Assembly: GCA_031257015.1 (NCBI GenBank) | Contig: JAIRPK010000013.1 | Coordinates: forward strand, 1 to 64,000 | DNA length: 64,000 nucleotides | Direction of reading: 5' to 3' | Source of the DNA: Tannerellaceae bacterium | Lineage (GTDB): Bacteria > Bacteroidota > Bacteroidia > Bacteroidales > Tannerellaceae | In this document: piece after piece, positions 9,214 through 19,300 of the stretch | Layout of the letters: every line of letters starts with the position of its first letter | How positions within the stretch are numbered: the first letter of the stretch is position 1 | Made by a program: the position numbers and the translations under genes | Notes under the pieces: generated by a model | Database searches by the model: none | What the model saw: the letters and a program-made list of their open reading frames with translations, nothing else | Told to the model about the DNA's origin: nothing

Positions 9214-11066
9214 GCAATATCGTCCTCGACAACAAGATTTTCTATAATGAAGTTTTGCCTCTCCATGGTATTTTTGCCCATATAGAATGCGAGCATATCT
9301 TTTACCAAATCTTCTTTTTTCATCGTTACCTGGTCGAGGCGTATATCCTTGCCGATGAAGTTTTTAAATTCGTCCGGTGATATTTCTCCCAGACCTTTGA
9401 AGCGGGTGATTTCCGGGTTTTTCCCGGCTGAGGCCATTGCGGCAATGCGTTCTTCTTCCGAATAGCAATACCATGTTTTTTGTTTGTTGCGAACGCGGAA
9501 CAGAGGTGTTTGAAGAATGTAGACATGATTGCCTTTAATGAGATCCGGGAAGAACTGGAGGAAGAAAGTGATCAGAAGCAGGCGGATGTGCATCCCGTCG
9601 ACGTCGGCATCAGTTGCTATTATCACTTTATTATATCGTAGTCCGTCAAGCCCGTCTTCTATATTAAGCGCTGCTTGCAGAAGATTAAATTCTTCATTTT
9701 CATAAACAATTTTTTTGGTCAGGCCGTAGCAATTGAGCGGCTTTCCTCGAAGGCTGAAGACTGCTTGCAGGTTAGGGTCGCGGCTTTTGGTGATGGAGCC
9801 GCTGGCTGAATCGCCCTCTGTTATGAAAATGCAGGTGTCTTCGGTTTGGCGCATTTTGGCATCGCTGAAATGGATGCGGCAGTCTCGGAGTTTCTTGTTA
9901 TGCAGGTTGGCTTTCTTGGCTCGTTCGCGGGCGAGCTTGGTAACTCCGGCGATGGCTTTGCGCTCTTTTTCAGAGTCCATGATTTTCTTCAGCAAGGCAT
10001 CGGAGACGTCTTGATGTTTATGAAGGAAGTTGTCCAGTTCTTTTTTGAGGAAGTCGCCGATGAACTTGTTAACCGTCGGTCCGTTCGGCCCCATGTCTTT
10101 TGAGCCGAGCTTGGTCTTGGTCTGGCTTTCAAAGACGGGTTCCTCAACCTTGACGCTTATTGCTGCGACTACGCCGGCACGGATGTCCGAGTATTCAAAG
10201 TTTTTGTTGAAATATTCCTTTATTACTTTGCAAACGTGTTCCTTGAACGCGGATAGATGCGTTCCGCCTTGGGTTGTATGCTGGCCGTTGACGAAGGAAT
10301 AGTATTCTTCTCCGTATTGGTTGCTGTGTGTAATGACGATTTCTATGTCCTCGCTCTTTAATTGTATGATAGGATAGAGGGGGGCGTTCGTCATGTTCTC
10401 GTTCAGAAGATCGACCAGGCCGTTCTTCGAGAAGAATTTCCTGCCGTTATATATTATGGTAAGTCCAGAATTGAGGAATACATAGTTTTTCAGCAGTGCT
10501 TCAATATATTCATCCTTATAGGTGTAATCTTTAAACACATCCTTGTCCGGGGTGAAGAATATGGCCGTTCCGTTCGCATCGGTCGTTTTTACGATCTTCT
10601 GCTCCTCCTTTATAATTGCTCGATTATATTCGACCTTCTTCTTCTCCCCTTCGCGGCAGCTTTCGATCACGAAGTAGCTGCTCAGTGCATTGACGGCTTT
10701 AATACCGACGCCATTCAGGCCGACGGATTTCTTAAATGCCTTGCTGTCGAACTTGCCTCCGGTGTTCATTTTGCTGGAGACATCGACAACTTTGCTGAGC
10801 GGCACTCCGCGTCCATAGTCGCGGACAAAGACGGATCCCTCCTCAATTTTCACTTCAATGGTTTTTCCGTAGCCCATCATATACTCGTCAATAGAGTTAT
10901 CCAGCACTTCTTTCAGCAGGATGTAAATCCCGTCGTCAGCATGAGCGCCGTCGCCCAGCTTGCCGATATACATTCCTGGGCGCTGGCGGATATGCTCCAT
11001 CCATTCGAGCGTTTGGATTGCGTCCTCTTCGTAATTAGTCGGAATAACAACTTCTTCTTTTCCCAT
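9210..11066 (-). CDS. parE: DNA topoisomerase IV subunit B
   Basis: A 618-residue ATPase subunit of a type IIA topoisomerase. The GHKL ATPase domain holds RQRPGMYIG (about 28), the helix with LDNSIDE, and DYGRGVPL (about 88). The TOPRIM domain holds EGDSASGS (about 420) and DADVDG (about 489). The short form without a GyrB-type insertion, and its place next to coaD, fit ParE rather than GyrB. The start is the ATG at 11066 (MGKEEVVIP). A TTG-initiated frame from 11090 is ruled out because the -7 box TACATTTG overlaps it at 11088-11095. The subunit A gene is not nearby in the window, which is unremarkable. Confidence 0.88.
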   Translation of the reverse strand: MGKEEVVIPTNYEEDAIQTLEWMEHIRQRPGMYIGKLGDGAHADDGIYILLKEVLDNSIDEYMMGYGKTIEVKIEEGSVFVRDYGRGVPLSKVVDVSSKMNTGGKFDSKAFKKSVGLNGVGIKAVNALSSYFVIESCREGEKKKVEYNRAIIKEEQKIVKTTDANGTAIFFTPDKDVFKDYTYKDEYIEALLKNYVFLNSGLTIIYNGRKFFSKNGLVDLLNENMTNAPLYPIIQLKSEDIEIVITHSNQYGEEYYSFVNGQHTTQGGTHLSAFKEHVCKVIKEYFNKNFEYSDIRAGVVAAISVKVEEPVFESQTKTKLGSKDMGPNGPTVNKFIGDFLKKELDNFLHKHQDVSDALLKKIMDSEKERKAIAGVTKLARERAKKANLHNKKLRDCRIHFSDAKMRQTEDTCIFITEGDSASGSITKSRDPNLQAVFSLRGKPLNCYGLTKKIVYENEEFNLLQAALNIEDGLDGLRYNKVIIATDADVDGMHIRLLLITFFLQFFPDLIKGNHVYILQTPLFRVRNKQKTWYCYSEEERIAAMASAGKNPEITRFKGLGEISPDEFKNFIGKDIRLDQVTMKKEDLVKDMLAFYMGKNTMERQNFIIENLVVEDDIA

Positions 11067-11087
11067 CTGGTTTATTTTTTTGGAGGG

Positions 11088-11095
11088 CAAATGTA
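11088..11095 (-). promoter_or_regulatory. -7 box of the parE-coaD promoter
   Basis: The minus strand reads TACATTTG, an exact TAnnTTTG. The inferred start near 11083 leaves a 17-nt leader to the ATG at 11066. Confidence 0.6.
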
Positions 11096-11110
11096 GTTAA
11101 TAATCGATCA

Positions 11111-11527
11111 TCAATACTTATGTTTCATGGTCGTCACATCCAGGTCGGCTTTTCCTTCGATTGCCTTGGCAAACTCTTGAAAGTGAGCGCTGGCATTATG
11201 AGCGTCGATGGCGGCGGGCGATTTCCAGTATTCGATGAAGGTGAACTTCAACGGGTTGTTAATATCCTCGTACAAGTCATACGATATATTTCCTTCCTCC
11301 GTGTGCGTTCCTTTAACCACAGCCTGAAAAGCATTTAGCAATTCCTCTTTAAACTCCGGATGAACAAGGACATGAGCAACAATAATCAGCTCCTCGCCCG
11401 TTGGCTGGGTGCAGCAGGATTTTTTAGAAGCCTCATCCTTCGTGGCCGTTTTACAATTGCAGGAGAACATAGCTAATGCAGAGCAAAAGACAGTAAACAT
11501 TAAAAAAAACTTAATTACTTTTTTCAT
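11111..11527 (-). CDS. Lipoprotein with an ABM (YgiN-like monooxygenase) domain
   Basis: A 138-residue protein with a signal peptide and lipobox ending FSC (Cys 23). A Cys-rich linker follows (CNCK, SCCTQ), then one antibiotic-biosynthesis-monooxygenase fold: ELIIVAHVLVHPEFKEEL, then EEGNISYDLYED and FTFIEYWKSPAAIDAH. ABM proteins include YgiN quinol monooxygenase and heme-degrading enzymes. Here the domain is tethered to the envelope, which is seen in Bacteroidota. The extra Cys residues near the N-terminus (about 23, 25, 37, 38) could bind metal or form disulfides, but that is speculation. It has its own promoter and runs codirectionally with parE. Substrate unknown. Confidence 0.8.
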   Translation of the reverse strand: MKKVIKFFLMFTVFCSALAMFSCNCKTATKDEASKKSCCTQPTGEELIIVAHVLVHPEFKEELLNAFQAVVKGTHTEEGNISYDLYEDINNPLKFTFIEYWKSPAAIDAHNASAHFQEFAKAIEGKADLDVTTMKHKY

Positions 11528-11562
11528 TTTGAAATCCTATTTGTTAAAAAATTTGAGATGGG

Positions 11563-11570
11563 CAAAGTTA
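11563..11570 (-). promoter_or_regulatory. -7 box for the ABM lipoprotein gene
   Basis: The minus strand reads TAACTTTG (TAnnTTTG), about 36 nt upstream of the ATG at 11527. It is divergent from the crcB promoter 14 bp away. Confidence 0.6.
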
Positions 11571-11583
11571 TAGTATTTCCAAT

Positions 11584-11591
11584 TATCTTTG
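11584..11591 (+). promoter_or_regulatory. -7 box for crcB
   Basis: TATCTTTG fits TAnnTTTG. The inferred start near 11596 supports the ATG at 11637 and excludes an upstream TTG-initiated extension. The leader is only about 40 nt, too short for a crcB fluoride riboswitch, and no such motif is visible. Confidence 0.55.
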
Positions 11592-11636
11592 AAGGCATCT
11601 AAAAGCAATTCAACGAATAAAACAGTGAATAAGACC

Positions 11637-12023
11637 ATGAAAATAACAGCAATAAACATACTCCTTGTAGGTGCAGGCGGTGCCCTCGGCAGCATCCTCC
11701 GATACAGTATTTCCTCCTTCGCCGGCCGATTCGAGCCGACATCCGGTTTTCCATTCGCAACCTTAACCGTCAACATTGCCGGATGCCTGCTCATCGGACT
11801 GCTAGCTGGAGTGGAAGGGCGCCATCCCTGGCTGGGTGCAAACATGAAGTTGCTGCTTGTATCGGGATTTTGCGGTGGCTATACCACCTTCTCCACACTT
11901 TCTTTCGAAAGCCTGCAACTCTTCTCCGCCCAGCGTTTCCTTGCCCTAGCTATATATATAGTTGGAAGTATTCTGCTCGGTTTTACTGCCGTTGCGCTGG
12001 GATATTACATGGTCAAACATTAA
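11637..12023 (+). CDS. crcB: Fluoride ion channel
   Basis: A 128-residue Fluc/CrcB membrane protein that expels fluoride as a dual-topology dimer. Four hydrophobic helices are evident. Family motifs are GGALGSILRYSIS (about 11-23), the TM2 Asn motif TVNIAGCLLIGLL, and GFCGGYTTFSTLSFE (about 75-89), which carries the conserved TTFST segment of the pore. The start MKITAINILL agrees with the family start and with the promoter. A single copy suggests a homodimer. Confidence 0.92.
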   Translation: MKITAINILLVGAGGALGSILRYSISSFAGRFEPTSGFPFATLTVNIAGCLLIGLLAGVEGRHPWLGANMKLLLVSGFCGGYTTFSTLSFESLQLFSAQRFLALAIYIVGSILLGFTAVALGYYMVKH

Positions 12024-12067
12024 AAAAACGTTGGTGCCATCGCTGCCTCATAAAAAAACTAAATAAT

Positions 12068-12742
12068 ATGAACGCAAAAAAGACTATCCTCATCCTGCTC
12101 GTCATCAGTTCCTCTCTCCGCATTACCGGACAGGAAAACAACTGCAACAACGTATTCGACAGCCTTGCCTGGTCGGAATATGTTTATGCCAACATGCACT
12201 ACCCGTTAATCGACTGCATTAACCAGGCAGAAGGCGAAACCGTCTATCAAGCCACGACTGACAGTGTCGGGCGCTTTGACATCATCAACCAGATATGCTC
12301 AAGCGGCAGTCGCACTCTGGACAATGAAGCCCGACGCCTAATCCTCGGTACTCCATGGAGAGAACGGTGCAGTAGTAATAAGACATACAACATAACAGTC
12401 AACTTCAGCCTCGCTGACAATAAAATATATTCGCCGTCCGAAGTTGAATATCTTCCAGAATTTGAAGGCGGCGACACGGAACTTTTTAACTATATCAGAC
12501 GAAATCTTGAATACCCTCCAGAAGTGTCCGAAAAGGCTGTCAGCGGACGGGTAATCTGCGGCTGCGTTATTGAAAAAGACGGCACGATTAATATCGTCGA
12601 AACCCTGCGTTCTATATATCCTCCTCTTGACGCGGAGGCGATGCGTGTTATAAAAAAAATGCCGCCATGGAAACCTGCCAAAATATCCGGAAAAAACGTC
12701 CGCTTCTACTATCTTATTCCCATCCTTTTCCGCTTAGAGTAA
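12068..12742 (+). CDS. Secreted protein with a TonB C-terminal-like domain
   Basis: A 224-residue protein with an N-terminal signal peptide (about residues 1-20) and no transmembrane anchor or Pro-rich linker. The C-terminal half is a TonB-C fold: PEFEGGDTELFNYIRRNLEYP, then GRVICGCVIEKDGTI and DAEAMRVIKKMPPWKPAKI. The PPWKPAK signature is typical of Bacteroidota TonB-C proteins. The N-terminal half resembles a degenerate second copy (VDSLAWSEYVYANMHYP, then ARRLILGTPW). Without the TonB helix it is unlikely to power transporters; soluble TonB-C proteins are common in this phylum and mostly uncharacterised. It lies 44 bp after crcB and may share its transcript. Confidence 0.75.
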   Translation: MNAKKTILILLVISSSLRITGQENNCNNVFDSLAWSEYVYANMHYPLIDCINQAEGETVYQATTDSVGRFDIINQICSSGSRTLDNEARRLILGTPWRERCSSNKTYNITVNFSLADNKIYSPSEVEYLPEFEGGDTELFNYIRRNLEYPPEVSEKAVSGRVICGCVIEKDGTINIVETLRSIYPPLDAEAMRVIKKMPPWKPAKISGKNVRFYYLIPILFRLE

Positions 12743-12916
12743 TCATCGTTGTAATGTAGGCAATTAACCCGAAAAATTACCCAGACGTCAGGAATATCCA
12801 GCTAGCAGTCGCGAAAAAATCAGCCAGCACCAAGTTAAACAGTTAATTTCATCATGTAAGGAAGATGGCGACAACGCCGCTCTAACCAGTTTAATGATGA
12901 ATATCCAGGAAAACCG

Positions 12917-12924
12917 TATCTTTG
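12917..12924 (+). promoter_or_regulatory. -7 box for the clostripain-like gene
   Basis: TATCTTTG, followed by a start near 12929, leaves a leader of about 17 nt to the ATG at 12946. It excludes a TTG-initiated frame at 12922. Confidence 0.6.
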
Positions 12925-12945
12925 TATGAAAAAAGAATAATAAAA

Positions 12946-14139
12946 ATGGATAATAGATTAAAATATGCGATTTTATTTGTCTTCCTGCCCATTACATTTT
13001 TTCTAACTGGCTGCGAAAATGAATATATGATTGAAGAGGCGAAAGATGCGCAACGAACCATTTTAGTTTACATCGCCGGCGAAAATTCGCTTAGCGGCTT
13101 CGGCGTTAATAATGTGTTGGGCATGATTCGCGGTTCTGACGGCGATAATCTGAACGGGGGGAATCTGCTGGTTTATTTGGATTTGAGCGGCTCGTTACCT
13201 TGTCTCCTTAAAATCTCGGAGGGGCTTAAGGGAGCGGTGGTGGATACTGTCAAGGTGTATGCCGAGCAGAACTCTGCCGATGTGGGAGTTATGAAAAGCG
13301 TGCTGAATGATGTGTTTCGCAATCCGAAGTACGAAGCTCCCAGCAAAGGGGTTATCCTTTGGAGTCACGGCACGGCCTGGCTTCCACAAAATCCAGGAGA
13401 GTATTTACGCGCCTTCATTCAAGACAAGAGCGGTGCAGGCAATTTTTGGATGGAGCTGAGCGACCTTCGCGAGGGGTTAAGCGAGTACAAAGGAGAGAAC
13501 AGGCTGGATTTTATCATTTTTGACGCTTGCTACATGGGTAATATCGAGGTGTTTTATGCCCTGCGCGAGAATGCTGATTATATTCTCGCCTCGCCTACTG
13601 AGATTATTGCTGACGGTTTGCCTTATTCACAGTTAATGGGGACGTTTTTTTCGGACAAGGTATCGGTCGAAGAGATGCTGAAAGAGACATCCGACCGTTT
13701 TTACAATTTCTACAATAGTCAGATTGGGCTTGCACAGTCGGCGTCGATTGGGCTTGCGAAGATGAGTGCGATGGATAAGCTGGCATCGGTCTCAAAGGAG
13801 ATATTTTCGGGGAAATATGAAGTAGATGCGCTTGATGTTCCCGTTGGACAGATACAGATTCTTGAGAGGTTGGGTTATGCTAACAATTCGTTGTTCGACT
13901 TTAGGGATTATGTCAGCCATGTTGCAACGGATGAGCAGTTAGAGCGCTTCTCATCGGCGTTGGACAGCGTGATTGTGTATAAGGCGACTACCGAAAATGC
14001 GTATTATGGCAACTATCCATCCAAAACATTTCCCATTAATCGTTTTTGCGGTATATCATCTTACATCCCGCAACGCAACTTGGACAAGTTAAACGAGTGG
14101 TACAAGCAGTTAGACTGGTTTAAAGCAATTTATGAATGA
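12946..14139 (+). CDS. Clostripain-family (C11) cysteine peptidase lipoprotein
   Basis: A 397-residue lipoprotein with lipobox FFLTGC (Cys about 23). The C11 core starts at [15 protein letters not shown]. The catalytic His lies in [12 protein letters not shown] (about 140) and the Cys in [11 protein letters not shown] (about 193), the usual His-Cys dyad of clan CD. Clostripain-type enzymes cut after basic residues, and gut Bacteroidota carry many surface members of this family. The start is the ATG at 12946 ([10 protein letters not shown]). Its stop overlaps the next gene's ATG by 4 nt, so it is coupled to a LolD-type ATPase, an odd functional pairing. Confidence 0.85.
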   Translation: MDNRLKYAILFVFLPITFFLTGCENEYMIEEAKDAQRTILVYIAGENSLSGFGVNNVLGMIRGSDGDNLNGGNLLVYLDLSGSLPCLLKISEGLKGAVVDTVKVYAEQNSADVGVMKSVLNDVFRNPKYEAPSKGVILWSHGTAWLPQNPGEYLRAFIQDKSGAGNFWMELSDLREGLSEYKGENRLDFIIFDACYMGNIEVFYALRENADYILASPTEIIADGLPYSQLMGTFFSDKVSVEEMLKETSDRFYNFYNSQIGLAQSASIGLAKMSAMDKLASVSKEIFSGKYEVDALDVPVGQIQILERLGYANNSLFDFRDYVSHVATDEQLERFSSALDSVIVYKATTENAYYGNYPSKTFPINRFCGISSYIPQRNLDKLNEWYKQLDWFKAIYE

Positions 14140-14792
14140 TGATTGAAGCCAGAGCTATTGTTAAAAGCTTCGGTAGCCTGCAAGTTCTCAAAGGCATTGA
14201 CCTAAGCATCAATCGCGGCGAAATAGTTGCAATTGTCGGCCCCAGCGGTGCAGGAAAAACAACCCTTCTGCAAATCCTCGGCACGCTGGATGCTCCTGAC
14301 AGTGGAGCACTGTACATTAATAATATTTGTGTCTGCAAGCTCAAGAGTAAAGAGCTTGCATCGTTTCGGAATAGCAGCATCGGCTTTGTTTTTCAATTTC
14401 ATCAGCTTTTGCCCGAATTTACAGCTCTTGAAAATGTAATGATTCCAGCCCTCATAGCCCGTAGAAAAACTGAAGAAGCAGAAGAGAAGGCCATTGAAAT
14501 ACTGGATTTCCTTAACCTTTCCGAACGCCGTGGGCACAAACCGTCCGAACTGTCCGGCGGAGAGAGACAGCGTGTTGCCGTAGCCCGCGCATTGATTAAC
14601 CGTCCGGCAGTTATCCTTGCCGACGAGCCATCTGGCAGCTTGGATACTCAAAGCAAGAGTGAAATACACAAACTTTTTTTTGAGTTGCGTGACAAAATGG
14701 AGCAGACATTCGTGATTGTTACCCATGATGAGCAATTGGCTCATCTGGCCGACCGCGTAATTCATATCAGGGACGGCATTGCAGTAGGTTGA
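14136..14792 (+). CDS. lolD: LolD-type ABC transporter ATPase
   Basis: A 218-residue ABC ATPase of the MacB/LolD class. Walker [10 protein letters not shown] lies at 35-43, a Q-loop in [12 protein letters not shown], the signature [10 protein letters not shown] near 139, Walker [13 protein letters not shown] near 160, and the switch His in IVTHDEQLA. LolD powers release of lipoproteins from the inner membrane to LolA. The permease subunit is not adjacent, so it must lie elsewhere. The alternative is an ATPase for another MacB-like permease. The ATG overlaps the peptidase stop by 4 nt. Confidence 0.8.
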   Translation: MMIEARAIVKSFGSLQVLKGIDLSINRGEIVAIVGPSGAGKTTLLQILGTLDAPDSGALYINNICVCKLKSKELASFRNSSIGFVFQFHQLLPEFTALENVMIPALIARRKTEEAEEKAIEILDFLNLSERRGHKPSELSGGERQRVAVARALINRPAVILADEPSGSLDTQSKSEIHKLFFELRDKMEQTFVIVTHDEQLAHLADRVIHIRDGIAVG

Positions 14793-14826
14793 GAGAAACC
14801 TTTTTAAAGTTAGTAAGACAAAAAAG

Positions 14827-14862
14827 AACATAGCCAATGCAGGGAACTACATTGGCTATGTT
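14827..14862. terminator. Bidirectional terminator between lolD and susD-1
   Basis: AACATAGCCAATG at 14827-14839 pairs perfectly with CATTGGCTATGTT at 14850-14862. It has an A-rich flank on the left and a T-rich flank on the right, so it can serve both converging operons. Confidence 0.8.
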
Positions 14863-14884
14863 TCATTTCAATTTATCTATTCAT

Positions 14885-16360
14885 TTATTTGACACCGGTA
14901 CGCTTATCCCACCAAAGCTGCCTGCCCCAGCAATAATCGACGATACCCTGGTTGGCGGCCTTGTAGTTAGCCTCATTATTGAGGCGCTCATGCTCAGGGT
15001 ACTGAACGCGGAAAGGTTGAGAGTTGTGCGCCGAACCAAACATTGAGCGGCGAGAAACATAATTAACATCGGCAGTAGGAATACCGGTTCGACGGAAGAG
15101 ACTCCAGGCTTCAAGATTCTCCTTGAAAAGAGCGACCCATTGGTCCCACCAGATACGCTCCTTTGTATTATCCCATTTCCCTTTCCCGGCAAGGTATGCT
15201 TCAACATCAGCCTCATCGACCCCGTTATCTTCCATGGAGAGGCGGACGGCCTTTTCGTATGCCTCTTCGGCGCTTATATTAACGTTCCATCCCAACACTG
15301 CGGCCTCAGCGAGGAGGTAGAAGCTTTCGCAAGCTTTGAAGAAGGGGGTAGTGCCTGCCGGGTCGTCGCGATAAATAGCCCCGATACGCGAGTACATGCC
15401 AAGGTCGTCGGGTGTTGAGGAAGCGCCATTCTCATATCCTCTGTATTCCCCGTCTGTTTTAGCCGGTTTGGCGATGATCGCTAGACGGGGATCTTCCATT
15501 TTTTTTAGATGCTCGATGAAAGTATCGAAGAATCCATGATCATCACGCGAGCGGCTGTTCTCATACCATCTTTCAAAATAAGGAGACGAGTTTACCCATT
15601 TGAAATAAGCCTTGCTGTCTTGACTGTCAATGATAGGATATTTGGTGGGGTTGCCGGCGATTTCCTCGACGGTTGTTTTGGCCAGCGACGGCGCGACGGC
15701 GGAGAGGCGAATGGCAGCACGGAGGCGCAACGAGTTGCAGAAGCGCTGCCATTTGTTGACGTCACTGTGGAAAAGGACGTCGCCTTCGCCGATGTCGTCC
15801 GTTCCATATCCGGCGGCCATTTCGTCGGCAATTGTTTTGAGTTTGGCCAGGAGGTCAGGATATATGTCCTGCTCCTTATCGTATTTGGGCGTGAGTATTC
15901 CTCCAAGAGCGGAGCTACCTTTCATGGCTTCAGAGTAAGGCATATCACCGTACATGTCTATATTGCATAACCAGAGATAGATTTGGAAGATGCGGCAGGC
16001 CCATCGAATGTTCTTGTTCCCCTCTGCGGTAGCTTCGGTTTTTTCGAGGACTACGCGCAGTTGTTCATTTCCCCGGTAGCAATTGATCCAGCGGTTGCCG
16101 AAAGTATTATTGGTCGGCGCAACGCCACCAAGATTGTCCATGTATTGGATTTTACTGATATATCCTGCATAAGTACCGAATCCGTCCATGTCGTTGCCGA
16201 GCTGGTCGGCTGTATATCGGATTACGTAGAGAAGAACGTTGGTTGGCGGGGCTTCACTCAGCGCGTCAGGGTCGGTATTGATGTCTTCAAAGTCGCTTGT
16301 GCAAGCAGTTAACATGGCTGTTATGAAAATGGCTGGCCATAGTTTAAATAATTTCTTCAT
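14885..16360 (-). CDS. SusD/RagB-like surface lipoprotein (first pair)
   Basis: A 491-residue nutrient-binding lipoprotein of the SusD-like_2 type. The signal peptide ends at the lipobox MLTAC (Cys 20), followed by TSDFED, an acidic stretch like the Bacteroidota surface-export signal. TPR-type helices follow (IRWACRIFQIYLWLCNIDMYGD), and the conserved C-terminal WWDKR closes the protein. It sits 12 nt after its SusC partner and would form the lid of the SusCD transporter. No glycoside hydrolase, protease or sulfatase is linked, so the ligand is unknown; this SusD subfamily often goes with peptide or undefined substrates. Confidence 0.88.
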   Translation of the reverse strand: MKKLFKLWPAIFITAMLTACTSDFEDINTDPDALSEAPPTNVLLYVIRYTADQLGNDMDGFGTYAGYISKIQYMDNLGGVAPTNNTFGNRWINCYRGNEQLRVVLEKTEATAEGNKNIRWACRIFQIYLWLCNIDMYGDMPYSEAMKGSSALGGILTPKYDKEQDIYPDLLAKLKTIADEMAAGYGTDDIGEGDVLFHSDVNKWQRFCNSLRLRAAIRLSAVAPSLAKTTVEEIAGNPTKYPIIDSQDSKAYFKWVNSSPYFERWYENSRSRDDHGFFDTFIEHLKKMEDPRLAIIAKPAKTDGEYRGYENGASSTPDDLGMYSRIGAIYRDDPAGTTPFFKACESFYLLAEAAVLGWNVNISAEEAYEKAVRLSMEDNGVDEADVEAYLAGKGKWDNTKERIWWDQWVALFKENLEAWSLFRRTGIPTADVNYVSRRSMFGSAHNSQPFRVQYPEHERLNNEANYKAANQGIVDYCWGRQLWWDKRTGVK

Positions 16361-16372
16361 ATCGTTCTGTTA

Positions 16373-19300
16373 TTAAAATGTAAGATTAAGTTTTAAACCA
16401 AAGGTGCGCGAGGATGGAACGGAGGCCTGTTCAAAGCCCACGCCTCGCGTATCGCTGGAAACACCACCCGTTTCGGGATCGAGACGTAATGTATTGGATT
16501 TATGCACCCACATCAACCAAAGGTTGGAACCAATGAGAGATATGGAGGCATTGCTGATGAACTTGGTTTTTGCAAGGGCGGAGGCCGGCACAATATAGGA
16601 GATGTAGGCCTCTCGGAGTTTGAGGAATGAACCATCGAAGACGTAAAGAGGATTTAGCCCACCGTCTTCAAACCATTCCTGGGCAGTGACTTCGATAGTG
16701 TTTGGCACCCATTCTCCGGCTTCGTTTTGCATAGCGAAGCGTTCGTCTTTCACGACGTCTCTGCCTGGAAGTATCATTCTTTCGCGGATGCCATCTTCGG
16801 CTGTGATTGCAGCCAGTCCAGCCGTGTAGCTGTGCATCATGGATTGCGACCATATATCTCCGCCAATACGCATATCCAGGAATATTCCTGCGGCGAATTG
16901 CTTGTATTGAAAGTCATTTCTCCATCCTGCAAGGAATTTGGGTGTAACATGAGCTATGATTTCTCCCGATTTGCTTTTGAGAAGTCCGGATTCTGTCACT
17001 TTGATGTCCCCGATTTTAGCGCCGTTGCCGAGCACGACATCTCCGGATTCGACATCCTCCTTGGTGATTCGATCATATCCGGTGGTGACAAGCACGCCCC
17101 ACTCTTCGCCCACTTTTGCCTGGTTGGGGATTCCCCAAGTCCAGCCTAGTTCCATTGTTTTGAGATTTGGGTAATTCGGGTCGAGTTCGACAACGATACT
17201 CTTTTCCTTGGAGAAGTTGACGGTGCTTGTCCAGTTCAGTCCTTTAGCGTTTTTGAGTATATCGCCCTTCAATTGGATTTCTAATCCTTTGGTGTCAATT
17301 TGCCCGGCGTTGAGGAGCATTTGAGAGAAGCCAACAGTATAGGAAGTGGGGACGGTGATGATTTGGTCTGTCGTCTTTTTTTGATAGTAAGCAACGTCAG
17401 CATGCAGTCTATTATTGAAAAGCCCAAATTCCAGGCCTGTTTCCCATGTAGCAATGTTTTCCGGTCGCAGGTTCGGGTTGGGGTAGGTCATGCTTCTATA
17501 CATTTGCGCCACGCCGTTGAAAGCGTTATTTTCTGCATAGTAATAAGCACGGTTGCGATAGGCTGTTGTTGCCGCTCCGATTTCAGCCCAACCGATGCGT
17601 AGCTTTAAGAAGGATATTGGCCCGTTGGTTAGGGAGGCGAAAGTTTCGGTCGGTATCCAGCTTGCACTTATGGAAGGATAAAAGAATGGGTCGAGGATGG
17701 TAGAGTTCCAATCGTTACGCGCACTTGCATCGACGTAAAGCTGGCTTTTCCATCCGACAGAAGCGGAGGCGTAAATGGAGTTAGAGCGAATCTGGCTGTG
17801 ATCCATTTCTATCTGCGCAGCACCTTTTGCATTGGATATGGTATAAACGCCGGGGACGGTGAGTTGTCCCGCACCTATTTTGTTTTGTTCCCACGTGGCG
17901 TCGCGATAGTTAGCACCGGCGGAGGCTGTGACACTATAATTGCCGAAAGATTTGTTGAACATCGCAATGACGTCCATATTGAGTTCGGCATTTCTTGTAT
18001 TGCGCTGGTTGAAGCTGCCTTCCGGCACATCCCAGTGGAACAGGAGGCGTTCAAAGGTTTTCACCTGATAATAGTCATAACCCAGTCTGCCTTCGATCTT
18101 CAAGAACTCGAACGGTTGATAGAAAACCGATGCTTTGCTAAAGAAACGATCGCGGTCTAGAGAATTGGTATTCTTGTTTATGGTGAAATATGGGTTAACG
18201 TGATAGGTTCCGATCCAGTTGTAATGAGTATAGTTACCGGCGGCATCCTTCTGGTTCCAGTTGTCCTTGAGCGTTTGCATGTTGATTTGCCTTCCCGACC
18301 ATACGGTCAAGCTATTGATAGGGTTGTTGTTACCATATCCCTGTCCGAGAAGGTTCTCGCTGCGTGTGTGCGTATAATTACCCATCATTTCGAGAGAAAA
18401 ATACTTGTTCAGCGTCATTGTCGAACTGAATTGCCCGCTATACCGTTTTTGGTCTGTATTAGGAACGGTCCCGATTTCATCCCTGACGGATAAAGAGGCG
18501 CGAGCGCTGGATTTCTCGCTTTGCGAGAGGACAGAGATGGTATGATTCATAGCAGAGCCTGTCTGAAAGAAGTCGCGAATATTGTTTGGCTGTGAGACCC
18601 ATGCAGTGGGCTGATAAACACCATCTTTTGCCGGGCTGTCATATTGCGGTATCATTAAGCCGATGTCAAGTCTTGGCCCCCAGGATTCGTCATATCCGGT
18701 GTTTACTCCATTAAAATTGAAGCCATATTTTTCGGAATATTCCTGATAGCTCATCCCTGCCCCGTTTCTTTTCCAGTATGTTTCGTCGCCGTTATGCCCC
18801 TGTCCGTAAAGATTCTGCAGCCTTGGAAGGTTGGCCACTTGGCTAAGGGTAAGATTAGCGTCGTAGGAGACGGTCACTCCCTTTGAGCTGCGCCCCTTCT
18901 TTGTTGTAATGAGGATAACTCCGCGCCCGGCTCTCATTCCGTAGAGAGCGGCAGAGCCTCCTTTGAGAACGGTGATATTCTCAATGTCTTCAGGATTAAT
19001 GTCGTTCAAGCCGGAGCCGTAATCCACGCCTTCGTAGCGGTTGTTGCCCGATCGTTCCGTATCATTGGAAACAGGCACGCCGTCAACGACAATAAGCGGT
19101 TGCTGGTCTTTTTCAAAAGATGAGTTCCCCCTGATGCTTATGCGCGAGGATGCACCGACCGTGCCTCCAAACTGATTCACCTGGACACCGGCAATTTTAC
19201 CCGTGAGCGAGCCGGAGAGATTCATTTGTCCCGCCTGCGTAAGCTCGGCAGACTTCACTTCCTGCACTGCATATCCGAGCGATTTCTTTTCACGTGAGAT

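Noticed and set aside
10362..11096. Long plus-strand frame of 244 residues opposite parE
   Set aside because: It is antisense to well-conserved ParE motifs and resembles no protein.
11528..11636. Fluoride riboswitch before crcB
   Set aside because: The region is short, and the inferred leader of about 40 nt has none of the conserved crcB-motif sequence.
11783..12067. N-terminal extension of the TonB-C protein into crcB
   Set aside because: The extension overlaps crcB out of frame. The ATG at 12068 starts a proper signal peptide.
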